Shown here: in pieces, positions 46,894 to 59,200 of the stretch
Layout: every line of letters starts with the position of its first letter
How positions within the stretch are numbered: position 1 is the first letter of the stretch
NCBI GenBank assembly: GCA_030015575.1
Contig: JASDDO010000028.1
Location: forward strand, 27,817,154-27,881,153
Direction of reading: 5' to 3'
Length of the DNA stretch: 64,000 nucleotides
Source of the DNA: Agapanthus africanus
Taxonomy: Eukaryota > Streptophyta > Magnoliopsida > Asparagales > Amaryllidaceae
Translations under genes and position numbers: made by a program
The notes under the pieces: model-generated
Told to the model about the DNA's origin: nothing
Seen by the model: only the letters and a program-made list of their open reading frames with translations
Databases searched by the model: none

Positions 46894-49230
46894 GCCCAGT
46901 CCAGCTTCCCCACCTCTGATAAACGTCGTAATCTAGCGTATCTGCTCCTCGGTGCAGCCCTGAGTCGTCAAAAACTCGATCAATGAAGGAGCGGGCTATG
47001 CGGGAGTCTGAGCGGGCTGTGGAGCGACAGGAGTGGTTTGCGCAACCGCAACCGAGGTAGTGGCTTGCGGAGCCGTAGCCGAAGGAGATGCATGTGGAGC
47101 CGCAGCCGAAACAGCCTGTCGCATCTGTTAAATTTAATGTGTAATAAACGAGTAAAAATACTTAAAGACTTAGGTCTTATTTGGATATCTAGTTTGGAAA
47201 ACCGTAGTTTATTTTAATTAGATAGTTTTATATAAGTATGATTAATCAAAACTAAGTCTACAACCAAATAAGCTCAGACTACTAATATTGCATATGTTAT
47301 TATCTATAATGTGATATAATATTTTACTATTAAATAGTATGCGTATCAACATATCCTTCAACTTCTCGACGGTGGTCTTCAAGGCGGCAATATCATGCTC
47401 TAGACGTCGCTCACGAGGGTAGGGGAAGTAACCGCCGGAGTGGAGTCCAACCTCATATAGGCCCTGCTAGGACCCGGTCCCCGGCCTCTCTCCCAACCTC
47501 CGTGGTGCCCTCCGTGTACGGAGTCTAGAACTGGGGTCAGCAGCATCGGATCGGTCTGTCCAGTAAAATCGATCCCCGATGCCTCCGCCTGTTCCACAAC
47601 CCGCTTCTACACCCACATTAACCATTAAAATATAAGTATATCATTTAAATTTGAACTTTTCAAAACAAAAATTTCAAATCTGTTAGAATAAATATTAACA
47701 CTTACGCAATACTTCTCGGTAGCGGTGTCGGGGAATCGAAGCTCGCCCATGGCGGGATCTGTCGAGATGCCGTGGATGGCAAGATACGCGGTCAGCACGC
47801 TCGGTGTACCACCCTGCGCCAAGGTCTGAGCTCTCTGCAATTCGCAAAAAAATTACATATATTATAAAATAACTCTTAATATTACATTATATCAAAATAG
47901 ATCTATTGTAATTTACCGACACCTCTATGGCACGAGTAATGTTCCTTGAGCCACCTGTATAAGTGGGGTAACCCATCTTCGCCGACTTCCTATTCTCTTT
48001 ATTTTGATCGGCATGTTTCTGCATAACACATTCAGATTTAGTTTTCTAATTAAGCAACACAAAAAAAATAAATTATATACTAAATAATGAATTACATTTA
48101 AATTACAAATCTGTTTGCGCTGAGAGTCGAAATATTGGCACAAGAGAGGCCATGTATCTACGTCGACTCTCGTAAAGGCCGGAGTATGTAGGAGAGCCGC
48201 TCTCTCTGCCTCGGGGGTCGCCATCCACAGGGAATAGCAGTCGATCTCCATCTCGTTCCTATTGTATCGAACCTTTGATTGCATGTTCTTTATCAGGCCA
48301 TGGTACAGAGCGTGAAGATCGAGCACTCTCTCAGGGTGATCAGGGTCGGGTACAGGCTGAAAGTCGTAATCCAACTGCAAATACAAAAAAAACAATGTTA
48401 TTAAATTGTAAGTGTTAAATAATAATAAATATATTGGGTAAGTCAAATGAAAATATATATTAATACCCGAGCCTGATCCCAGAAGAGGGTAAATGAGCGC
48501 CGGTGCTGGTCATCCCACTCAATGTGAAGTAGATACTTCTTCACGAGGCGACTCTCATCTCCCATATGCAGGCCAAACCTCTCGGCATAATCGCCGATAT
48601 AGCGATAATCAGGGGTAAGGAAGAAGAGGAATGCTTCCTCCCCTCTAGCTCAGTCGGACTTCAGCCTATGGGATTGATTCGGGCCTCAAGTCCCCCTCTC
48701 GGGATAGAGATGCCCTGCATCTATAAGAAATATCAAGACAATCAATATTAAAATAAAGCGGTATTAAGAAATCAAGCTTTAATGAAAATTGAAGTGTGAT
48801 ATATACTTCCGGCGACAGAACCATGAGCCTGGGCCCGGACAGCAGCATGGGCGGAACGATAGTTCCTCCGGTGAGGAACAGCCGGTGATCCGGATGTGGA
48901 CGCATCTCCAACTAGAAAATAAATATCGATAAAATTACATGAAGTTCATGTTTATTATTAAAGGATATGTAAAATGAATAAATATTTTATATTTATTCAT
49001 ACAAACCTACAGACTGAGCGGAGGGTATGGAAGTGACGAGAGTGGCCCCTGCACCAGACGTGGACGCACCACCTATAATTAGGCAATCAAACATTGATTA
49101 TATAAGTAATTGCAAAAAGAATGTGTATATCAATAATATAACATTCTAAATCAATTTGTATACATTATAGGATATATAAATATACCTGCAGGTGCGATGG
49201 TGGCCTCTGCCCGAGATGTGGAGGCACCAC
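46894..49230 (-). CDS. TNPA-like CACTA accessory protein (Ptta/En/Spm plant transposase family)
   Basis: A multi-exon minus-strand gene. Recognisable exons include about 48,480-48,620 (RLVKKYLLHIEWDDQHRRSF then TLFWDQAR), about 48,100-48,374 (DFQPVPDPDHPERVLDLHAL ... RKQICNL), 48,018-47,918 (KHADQNKENRKSAKMGYPTY then TGGSRNITRAIEVS), 47,836-47,706 (AQTLAQGGTPSVLTAYLAIH ... ATEKYC) and a C-terminal Ala/Gln/Pro-rich exon. The motif (Q/N)(K/R)xNRxx...HxxGSRxF in the middle marks the Ptta/En/Spm family. In En/Spm the equivalent protein binds sub-terminal repeats and aids excision. Small exons at 49,230-49,186, 49,072-49,007 and about 48,912-48,807 share a GGASTS start (see findings). Exact ends and intactness are uncertain. 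Confidence 0.6.
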
Positions 49231-49329
49231 CTACAGCTAGACAATTAAAAAATAATTATATAAGTACGTAAGAGCAAAAACAATGTATGTATATTTATGA
49301 TATAGCATTCTAAATCAATATGCATGCAC

Positions 49330-51600
49330 TATATAATATAAACATACCAGCGTCACAACATCCAGTGTTTTAGCGCATAATTCTCTGAAAAAACAACATA
49401 GGTCATTGATTACTAGACCAACCGATTCGGGAAGGGAAGTCATGAGGGCTAATGGGAGAAGGTTCTCCATAATAACATGGTGATCATGACTTTTCATATC
49501 ATCAATCTTACCTTTCACAATTTTTATCATCTTGCTAAATGATCCTGAGAAAGCTGTGGGAACTTTCAAATCATACAACACCTGCAGGAATCTTTTCTTC
49601 TCCGGTTGTGATATATGTTATGCGGCATTGGAAAGTAAAAACTTGCATGGTTTATCCGCTATCGGTTTAGGATGCAATTCACTTCTAATTTTCCAGTCCT
49701 GTAGATCCATCCGAGCATGGAGGTTATCTTTCGATTTCCCGTCCTTACAAAGAAGCAAGTTGAGTACGTGCTCGGATACTCCATTCTCTATATACATGAT
49801 ATCCAGATAATGACGCACTAAATTTGTTGACCAATACGGAAGCTCGAAGAAAATGCTTAACTTGTTCCAGAATGGTGGTTTAACCTGTTTTGTCGGATCC
49901 ATCCCGAACGTCACATTATTGTAACTATCCCACTGAGCAGTCGCGCCCTATCCGGATAATGGGGTTGGAGGTCCAAGAAACTCCTGATGACCATCAAAGT
50001 AAACAGTGTCTAACCTGTAAGAGTGGTCTAGAGGCAGGAAACGTCGATGGCCGCAATAAAAAACGTTCCTGCTAAAATTCAAGAATTTCGATATTGTATG
50101 TTGATGGCAATAAGGACATACTTTGTGACCATGTACGGACCAACCTGATAGCATTCCATATGCAGAAAAGTCATTAATTGTCCATATTAAAGCCACATGC
50201 GGTATGAAGGTTGTATTTGTGTTTGCATCGCTCTACACCATCAATGAATAAAGATTTGAATTTATCCATCAGAGGTCGGAGATAGACGTCGATATTGTTT
50301 CCCGGTGAGTTTGGTCCGTCGATAAGAAAAGTCATCATAAAGTATGATTGGTCCATAACCAACCAAAACGACAGATTATAAACTATCATTACAATGGGCC
50401 ATGTGCTGTAGTTTCCAGCCATATAGTTGAATGGGCAGAAGCCATCATTAGCGAGTCCGAGCCTGATATTGCGAGGATCGCTACTGAATATTTCGTGCCT
50501 CCTATCGAAATCCTTCCATTCCGGTGAATTTCTTGGATGAATTATTTTTCCATCTTCACTTGGAGGAGCACGGTGATGCCAAATCATTGTCTCGGCTGTT
50601 TTCTTGCACCTAAATAGCCTCTACAGTCTCTGTGTTATGGAAAAGTACCGTGCTATCTTGACAGGTATATCGGGCTTCTTATCAGAATCTTTCGGTTTAT
50701 ACCTGATCTCTCCGCATGTTGGACACTCTTTCAAATCTGAATTCTCTTTCCGGTACAACACGCAATTTTTAAGACATGCTTGAATCTTCTCACACTTCAG
50801 ACCCAAATCTGACATCATCTTCTGGGCTCCGTACCAGCTGTCGGGCACGTTATTTTCCGGGGGTATAGAATCTTTCAAAAACGAAGAAAGCATTATGAAT
50901 GACTTGTTGCTCCATCCATTTAGGCACTAAATCTGGAAAAGTTGGACGAACCATGAGAAGATGGAATACTTTGTATTCTCATAAATTGGTTTTCAAGCAT
51001 CATTCATGAAATTTTCATACTTATCCGCACGCGGTCCTTGACCGGAAGGAATGTCATTTTCGGTACGAATAGATTCACCTTGGGCAGTCTCTATCATATC
51101 CTCCATTTCTTCTCCTGGAATGAAATTACCATCTTCTTCTTCTGCCGCATTATCGTCTTCTCCTTTTTCTTCTGCCGCATTACTGTCTTCTTCTCCTTCC
51201 CCGTGATATAACCAAGTTGTATAAACTCTAGTAAAACCATGTTTAACGATATGAAGCTCTGCAAATTTACCTTCTACCAGTACTTATTCCCACATCTATC
51301 GCACGGGCAGATGATCTTCTCCAACACGATCTTATTATGTGCGCGTGCAAATTCAATAAAAGCAGCAACTCCTGCGACAAACTTAGGTTGCATACGTCGT
51401 TTCCAATCCACATACATCCAGTCCTTAACTCTGATGTACTCATGGGCCATGTTAGACTGTATAACATATAAATTGTGGGTTATGATAACTATATTGAGAA
51501 ATATAAGAACGGGATGGTTACTGACAAAGGAGAAAATCCGTGTATGTGCTTTGTTTGTGCGTTTTGAAAAGAATAAATTATCGATAAACAAAGTTAGATT
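49330..51600 (-). pseudogene. TNP2-like CACTA transposase, degenerate
   Basis: Minus strand. The N-terminal transposase-associated domain is at about 51,450-51,274 (DWMYVDWKRRMQPKFVAGVA ... CPCDRCGN). TNP2 blocks follow: YGAQKMMSDLGLKCEKIQAC with CPTCGEIRY; DPRNIRLGLANDGFCPFN with NYSTWPIVM and DGPNSPGNNIDVYLRPLMD; WTINDFSAYGMLSGWSVHG with CPYC; SIFFELPYWSTNLVRHYLD; SHDHHVIMENLLPLAL. Three in-frame stops (near 50,621, 49,948 and 49,617) and a frameshift near 50,205 interrupt it. The last stretch runs to a likely donor near 49,340, and the family's later C-terminal part is missing. It is non-functional as read. Confidence 0.85.
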
Positions 51601-52035
51601 TGAGGATACCCATGCATGAGTTGTATTCTATATATGTGTGTTTCAATTTATGATTTCGCTTAATTGTAGGGTTGTTAGTGTGTATGTGTTGTGTGTGCGT
51701 TTGTTGTGTATTTGTATTGTATGTGTGTGTTTCGGCTGTCGGGGGTAAGGCTTCTATCCCATTAAGAATATATAGAGCAGACACACATACGCTTGTGCTT
51801 TCTGCCGTTTCGAGTAAATTTCGGCAGCACCTCCCCGCTGTTCTCCGAGTACACTATAATAGAATAGATAATCATTTCAAAGCTGTGAAACAACGTTGAA
51901 ATGAACATCTAATCTATCTTTGTACATGGAGAACCAGCGGAAAAGTACCGACGAAATAACTCGAAACGGATGAAAGCACAAGTGAATGCAGGTGTTTTCT
52001 TTATACATTCATAACTTGTCTACACTGGACAAATC

Positions 52036-52173
52036 TATCGGTTATCATACGATTGAATCTTCTCGTCACATAGACTATACGACGGTTGTTAGTACCGAAC
52101 TATACCGTCCGATATTTAACAACCTTCGTATAGTTCTATGTCACGACGCATATCGAACGTATGTTAACCGATA
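52036..52173. repeat. Large inverted repeat near the TNP2-side end of the CACTA element
   Basis: Arms of about 55-60 nt: TATCGGTTATCATACG ... CACATAGACTATACGACGG pairs with CGTATAGTTCTATGTCACG ... CGTATGTTAACCGATA. It lies about 60 bp from where the Tat LTR begins and could be a structured sub-terminal region. Confidence 0.65.
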
Positions 52174-52659
52174 GATGAGGACTAAGTCGCGCTTTGATTT
52201 TCATAAAAAAGTATCAATGAGAATATGAAAGTTTTGTAGGGTGTTTTTTGTCACCCCATTGAGATGGGAATACGCACGCGCTTGTCAGGCGCATTACAGA
52301 TTCCTCCTGTCTAGGGTAAGCTGGGGTTTATTGATTGTGGGGATCCGAATCTCCGGCAGCCGCGGACTAAGCTGCCGTTAATTACCCCTCGCATTTGGAG
52401 CGAAGAAACCTCCGATTGACGGGTTAAACTGGTCATGCGAACTCAATGTGCAGTATCGTGTTTTGAAGAGGTTTTGGAAACATCGGGGCCCCGCAGAGTT
52501 TTTACGAGGGTCCCGCTACCCGGATAGCGGGCTGGGGGTCAAGGGGGCTAGCAACCCCCTTGCGGGGTGCGGGGCAGCGCCCTGTTAGAAATTTTTTCTA
52601 ACGGAAGACAGTGCCGTGGAGTCAGTGTGTGTTTTCCTTCCCCCCCCTTTTTAATGTGG

Positions 52660-53340
52660 AGTTTAATTTCAAAAGGAATTTTATTGTGGAGTTAAACTCC
52701 AAAGAATTTTAGATGGAGTTAAACTCCTAAAAGAATTTTATGCGGAGTTAAACTCCCAAAACAGAACTTTATTATGGAGTTAAACTCTAAAGAATTTTTT
52801 TTTCAAAAAAGGTTTAACTCCAAAAGGGATTTTATTGGGGAGTGCACGTAAAACGAGGGGGAAAGAAAACAAAATGGCGTCTAAGGGACGCTCGCATGGC
52901 AGGTGGGCGCTTTAATGCCCGGGGTCACGTACGCGCACGTGGCCGATGGGCGCTTTGCCGCCCCGGGGGTCACGTGGGCACACGTGACCGAAGGGCGCCT
53001 TGACGCCTCGGGGCCACGTGCGCACACGTGACCGATGGGCGCCCTGGGCGCCCCCGGGGTCACGTGGGCACACGTGACCGATGGGAGCCTTGGCGCCCCG
53101 GGGTCACGTGGGCACACGTGACCGATGGGCGCCTTGGCGCCCCGGGGTCACGTGCGCACACGTGACCGCGGGAAAAACCTGCGGAAAGGGAGGCCTAGCC
53201 CTTAGACTGGGGAGTTGAACTCCCAAGGGGATTTTTGGAGTTGAACTCCTAACAGAAACAAATTTATAGAGTTAAACTCCAACAGAAACTAATTTATGGA
53301 GTTAAACTCCAGCAGATCTAGAAAGGAGTTAAACTCCTGG
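52660..53340. repeat. Array of GGAGTTAAACTCC palindromes
   Basis: About ten copies on both sides of the G-box minisatellite (52,670-52,830 and 53,210-53,340). Each is a perfect or near-perfect 13-bp palindrome in AT-rich spacer. Confidence 0.8.
52905..53165. repeat. ~45-bp minisatellite with paired CACGTG motifs
   Basis: About six units built from GATGGGCGCCTTGGCGCC then CGGGGTCACGTGNGCACACG TGACC, giving two CACGTG-type G-boxes per unit. The sequence differs from the 39-bp array at 38.6 kb, but the motif and the position inside an LTR-like region are the same. Open frames here are artefacts. Confidence 0.8.
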
Positions 53341-54109
53341 GGATTTATTGCTCTTCTTTTGAGCCTTGGGTCTGTCCAAAGTTAGATTTTTGGAGATGGG
53401 TCTCCTTCTTCTTGCTCTTGATCGGCGGGATCTTGGAGAAAAGGGGATGAGACTTAAAAGCCTCCCCTTTTCGAGATCTGATTGGAAATCCGAGCTCCCC
53501 TTCGTGGGTTTTGTGGTGGAAATCTATTTATTTTGAGAAAAAGAAGAGTTAAACTCTTAATTTAATTCAAAAGAAAGAAGAAGGTTTTAGAACCTTGAGG
53601 AAGGAGAAAGGGGCAGATCTGGATTCTTTTTTGGGGAGAGAGAAAAAGTTGTCAGGATATTTTCATTATCTTGGTCTTTATAGGCTATACACTTTATACA
53701 TAGCCCCTTGGGCTTCACAAAATGGCATTTTGCCTATCCCATGGCTCTTGTGCCATTTCCTTTTGCACATAAGCCATGGGCTTTACAAAAATTTGGCTTT
53801 ATGCCCATTTTCTTACATTTATTCATAAAATAAAATACAAGAATTACAACAGAATTTTGGCGTGGGGGAAGGCCGGCCGCTTCATGTTCGGGCTCGCCCT
53901 GGGCATGGGCCCACTTGATCTGGGGTTGACTTTGATTTTGACTTGGTCAACCGGGGTGTAAATTTTTACCCCAACAAATTTCCCCCCATCAATAAATACA
54001 CACCACACATATGGGCTGTGTGCATAAAATTGATGGATCTTCTTTCACATGGAGGCAACTTGATTCGGTTCCCACCTTTTGGGAAGCTGGCACTGCCCTT
54101 TTTACGACG

Positions 54110-54775
54110 TGGACTGTCGATGCTTGACGTTTCTCCAAGACAGAGTGTCTGATTGACTTGATTCCGAGGCGGAGCATTATTCCGACGGGAAGGTCGTTGC
54201 TGCACTTTTAGCGACTTAGACGGTCGGTGCTGCCCTTTTAGCGACGTGGACGATCGGTGTTGCCCTTTTAGCGACGTGGACGGTCGGTACTGCCATTTTA
54301 GCGACTTGGGCGGTCGGTGCTACCCTTTTAGCGATGTGGACGGTCGTTGCTGCCCTTTTAGCGACCTGGACGGTCGGTGCTGCCATTTTAGCGACTTAGA
54401 CTGTCGGTTCTGTCCTTTTTGCGACTTGGACGGTCGGTGCTGCCTTTTTAGTGACGTGGACGGTCGGTGCTGCCATTTTAGCGACTTGGACGGTCGGTGC
54501 TACCATTTTAGCGACTTGGACGGTCGGTTCTGCCCTTTTTGCAGCTTGGACGGTCGGTGCTGCCCTTTTAGGGACGTGGACGGTCGGTGCTGCCATTTTA
54601 GCGACTTGGACGGTCGGTTCTTCCCTTTTTGCGACTTGGACGGTCGGTTCTGCCCTTTTTGCGACTTGGACGGTCGGTTCTGCCCTTTTTGCGATTTGGA
54701 CGGTCGGTGCTATGATCCGGAGCGATTTGGTTCCCGATTTGTGGGAAGCCTGCACTGCCCTTTTTCACGACATGG
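54110..54775. repeat. 30-bp tandem repeat array in the Tat 3' region
   Basis: About 20 copies of a 30-bp unit, GACGTGGACGGTCGGTGCTG CCCTTTTAGC-like, diverging by a few bases each. Because 30 is a multiple of 3, it creates long but meaningless open frames on both strands (for example 182 codons on plus). Tat/Ogre elements are known to carry such arrays near the 3' end. Confidence 0.9.
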
Positions 54776-54789
54776 ACGGTCGATTCTGA

Positions 54790-56287
54790 TTTGATGTGAA
54801 TTGGGTTGACATCAGCATCGCTACACTGGAATATGGTACCAGGAGCGAATCATCATTTGCCGTGAGAGAATTTCCCTTGTTCCCAGTTTAACGACTTAAG
54901 GGTCATCTGTTTCCAGTTTAACGACTTAGAGGTCATCTATTCCCAGTTTAAAGACTTAGGGGTCTTCTGTTTCCAGTTTAACGACTTAGAGGTCATCTGT
55001 TCCCAGTTTAAAGACTTAGGGGTCTATTGGATTGGAGTTTGGAATTTTGGGATTAGGGTAGGCATCAGCGTTGTTAACACTGAAGCACATGTGCCAGGAG
55101 CAATTCATCATTTGCCTTTTTCCTGTTAGGGGGCGATGGCTTAGGAGATAGGTTTAGGTCCTTATCATCTAAGGCTTTTCAATTTTATGAGCCGTAAGAG
55201 TCCCATAAAAGCATTTTCTCCCTACGAGTCGAAAGGATCTCGTAGGTGTACTTTCTCCTTAGGAGTCGTGGGGACTCCCAAGTGTGTTTATCGTTTGTGA
55301 GTCGTAAGCATCCCACAAAGGTTTGTTCTCCTCATGTATCGTGAGGACACATTAGTGGGTCTTTCCTGATGGAGCATAATTCTAAGGGCGGAGACCGGCC
55401 GCTGGACTGGTGCTTGCGGTAGGGCATGGGTATGCTGAGGATTATTTGAGCCGTGGATTGTATACGGTAGTCAAGTTGGGGACAGACCGTAGGGCCGGGA
55501 GAATTTTGAGAAATTGGATTTTGGTTGGCGGCTGCATCGCTGCACTGGAATATGGTACCAGGAGCGACTCATCATTCGCCGTTGGGGGACTTGGAATTTG
55601 GATCTTGTTTGGCATCAGTATTGCTGCACTGGAATAATGCCAGGAGCAACTCATCATTTGCCTCGGGAAAACTTGGGGATTTTGGGTTTTTGGTCGGCAT
55701 CAGCACCGCTAACACTGAAGCGAAATGCCATGAGCGACTCATCATTTGTCGTTTCCCGTTGGGGAACGATGGCTTAGGAGGCAGATTTAGGTCCCTGTCA
55801 CCTAAGACTTTTCAATTTTATGAGCCGTAAGGGTCTCATAAAAGCATTTTCTCCCTACGAGTCGAGAGGATCTCGCAGGTGTATGTTCTCCTTAGGAATC
55901 ATGAGGATTCCTAAGTGTGTTGCTCCTTTGTGAGTCATAAGGATCTCACGCAGGAATTTTTCCCTCACAAGGTCGAGAGGACTTTGCGAGTGTATTTCGT
56001 CTCTTTTCACGAGTTTGCGCCCTTTCGGGTTTTTACAAACTCGTCGGTAGTCCTGTTGTTTCTACTCACGGAGCCCTTTCGGGTTTTCATCCGTGCCCGT
56101 TTTGCTTGTGGACATATTTTTTTTCTTTTTTCTTTTTTGTGCTGGTGGGACTTTTTAAAAGTAGTCTCACCGGCCGGATTTAAGAGAGATAGGGGTCATT
56201 TACGCCCGTGGATTGTATACGGTTTTACAGGATGTATGATCCAAACCGTAGGGCTGGTGTGCTCAATTCGCCTGGGACTTGGAGCAT
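54790..56287. repeat. Dispersed repeats of the Tat 3' untranslated region
   Basis: Contains a CCCAGTTTAACGACTTAG array (54,870-55,020), at least four copies of a TGGAATATGGTACCAGGAGC GACTCATCATTTGCC-like unit (54.8-55.75 kb), and repeated GAGTCGTRAGGATCTC boxes (55.2-55.95 kb). No supported gene. The frames here are shadows of the repeats. Confidence 0.7.
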
Positions 56288-59200
56288 TTACGCATAGTAT
56301 TTCTTGAGATACCGGCCATTGATGGGTGGCATGGGCCTTTCTCCCTCGGCACTTATTAGTTGGTAGGATCCTCCGTCGAACGCTTTCTCGATGACGTATG
56401 GTCCTTCTCAGTTTGGCTCGAATTTTCCCTTGGCATGTCGATTGGGGATGATCGGTCTTTTGAGGACTAATACCAATTCGCCTTTGTTGAAAGCGCGGAG
56501 ACGAGTCATCTTGTCATAGGCCCGTGACATTTGGGCATGGTACAGCTCCAGATTTTGCTGTACTGCAAGCCTCTTTTCTTCGAGGGTGTCGAGCTCTTCA
56601 AGCTAAAGGAACACGTTTTCCTCCTCCGTCAACTCATGCTGAACGGCCATTCTTAAGCTTGGAACTTCGACTTCGAAGGGGAGGACCGCCTCCACTCCGA
56701 AGAGCAATGAGTATGGAGTGGACTGAGTTAAAGTACGGTGCGTGGTACGATACGCCTACAACGCCTCGGGAGGTTTGAGATTCCAGTCTCTCTTGTTGGC
56801 TGAAGCATTTTTCCTCAGAAGCTTACATAGAGTCTTATTGAAAGCTTCGGCTAGCCCATTGGCTCTTGGATTATAGATGGAGGAATATCTCCAGTCTATA
56901 TTGTGCTGAGTAGCGAACCTTGAGACTTTGAAGCTCTTGAAAGAAGGCCCGTTGTCAGAAATGATTCTTCTTGGTGTACCGAAGCGGTATAGAATATTAT
57001 GCTGGAAGAATGTCAGAATATCATCTGTCTTGACTTCTTTTGGCGGGACAGGTTCATCCCATCTAGAGAAGTAGTCTGTTGCGGCAAATTTGAACCGGTG
57101 GCCTCTGGATGACGGAGGATCAATTAGGCCAACTATGTCGGTGCCCCAAACTTCGAAGGGCCACGACGCCACCGTAGGATGCAACGGATTAGGATACTTG
57201 TGAATGAAATCACCATGGATTTGGCAGAGATGGCATTTCTTTGCATGCTCTTCGCAATCCCTTATCATGGTGGGCCAGTAATATCCAAGCCGTTTGATCT
57301 GAAGCCGCATTTTGTGGCCGGACTGGTGAGCCCCGTAAACGCCTGAGTGAACTTCTTTCATGACCTTTTGGGCTTCGGCTAACGAAAAACACCTGAGCCA
57401 TAGTTGGTCATATGACCTGCGGTATAGAGAGTCATTTAAAAACACATATCGGAGAGCTCTCTTCTTCAACTGAATCCTCGCAGATTTTCCTTCGGGTAGC
57501 TTGTCGTATCGGAGGTACTCTATGAAGGGTTCTCTCCAATCGGGCTCGTCTTGGATGATCGAAGCTTCTTCGGCAGGAGTGTTCTTCTGTTCCGCGCTCT
57601 CCTCTTCTCGTAGAGAGACCGGGGATAGAATTTTCCGGCTCCTGACCGTGATCAGAATTTCGTCCATGTCAGGATCAACTAGCTCCTTGGCTAAGCGAGC
57701 GAGTACGTCAGCTTTTCCATTCCACGCTCTAGGGACTCTTATTAGTTCAATATGAGTGAACCGTTTCATGAGTTCCACCACTCGGCTTCTGTACCGAGCT
57801 AACTCGGGTTTGTATATCTTATAACCGCCGTTTACTTGGTTGACGACGAGCTGGGAGTCACCGTAAACCCGTAGCCGACGGATTTCCATTTCTATGGCGA
57901 GCTCCAAACCAGCTATCAGAGCTTCATACTCAGCTTCATTGTTTGTTCGAGGCTCGGTGAGAGCAAAAGAAAGTCGTAGGGTTCCCATCGATGGCGTGAT
58001 GAACACCAGTCCTGTCCCTGCTTTTATCTGCGGGACGCTTGATTTACCGGAGCTCCTCATTGATGAGGCTCCATCGAAGTAGAGCTCCCAATATGGCTCA
58101 TCTTCCTCTAGGTGCAGCACTTGATCGTCGGGTAGCTCGCAATTAAGCGGTGACCCCTCTGATACGGGATGAGCAGCAAGGAAGTCTGCAAGAGCTTGCC
58201 CTTTTACTGCTTTCTAAGGAGTATAAACTATGTCAAACTCAAGTAGCATGACAGCCCATCTTGCCATTCTGCCGGCTAGGCTTGCCTTAGTCATTAAGTG
58301 TTTGAGCGGGTCGACTTTGGAGATCAACATGACCCGATGAGCAAGCAGATAGTGCCTCAGCTTCTTCACAGCGAATATCAGAGCCAGGCATTGCTTTTCG
58401 ATCGGGGAATAGTTGTGTTCCGCCCCGACTAAAGTTCGACTGAGGTAGTAGAGGGCATTCTCTTTTCCCTCCTCGTTGTTCTGGGCAAGGAGCGCACCGA
58501 GTGACTCATCTAGCGCGGCAGTGTAGAGAATCAGCGGTTTATTTAGAATGGGAGCGGCCAGCACTGGAGAGTGCAACAAGTACTGTTTGATGCTTTCGAA
58601 CGCTGCTTGAAATTCGGCATCCCAGATAAAAGGAGCTCCTTTCTTCATGAGCTTTGAGAAGGGCCTACATCTTCCCGATAAATTTGAGATAAACCTCCGT
58701 ATATAAGCAATCTTACCTTGAAAAGATCTCAGTTGCGTCAGACTCTTCGGAGGGGGCATCTCCATGATGGCCTTTCAACTTCAATCCCTCGATGTCGGAC
58801 TATGAAGCCCAGGAATTTTCCCGATGACACGCCAAAGGCGCACTTCAGGGGATTCATTTTCAGATCGTACTCTCTCAGCCTGGTGAGAACGGTCCTAAGA
58901 TCTTGGATGTGATCGGCCTTGGCTTTAGTCTTGACGACCAGATCATCAACATAACATTCGATGACTTTATGAATTAGGTCATCAAAGATATTGGTCATTG
59001 CCCTTTGATATGTAGCACCTGCGTTCTTCAGTCCGAACGGCATCACTTTGTAGCAGTATATTCCGATTTGGGTTCAAAATGTTGTGTGTTTCTCATCCTC
59101 AGGCGACATCTTGATCTGATTATATCCAGACGAGCCATCCATAAAGGTGAACAGCTCGTAATTTAAGGTGTCATCGACCATCATTTCCATGACCGGTAGC

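Larger units (their letters stand above)
46152..52234 (-). mobile_element. CACTA (En/Spm) transposon with TNPA-like and TNP2-like genes
   Basis: The left terminus is CACTACTACAACAAGGGG at 46,152. Both genes run on the minus strand, so this is the 3' end of the element, and the TNP2 side comes first. The right terminus is not in the visible element: at 52,235 the sequence passes into the LTR of a Tat-type retrotransposon, so the element is interrupted there. Sub-terminal palindromes of the same type as at 18.24 kb occupy 46,152-46,660. TNP2 is degenerate, so the copy is not expected to be autonomous. Confidence 0.85.
52235..53976 (-). repeat. 3' LTR of the Tat element
   Basis: 1742 bp. Minus strand TGTTGGGGTAAAAATT ... 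CACCCTACA, with TG...CA ends. It contains GGAGTTAAACTCC palindromes and a G-box minisatellite. The partner LTR is not in the window. Confidence 0.75.

Noticed and set aside
53085-53165. Pro/Ala/Thr-rich frames and GC-rich pieces near the G-box arrays as possible genes
   Set aside because: They follow the minisatellite period and have no start context or domain.
54246-54794. 182-codon plus-strand frame and 119-codon minus-strand frame with Cys/Asp/Phe and Thr/Val/Ala/Lys repeats
   Set aside because: Entirely produced by a 30-bp tandem repeat whose period is a multiple of three; several frames on both strands stay open, and no domain exists.
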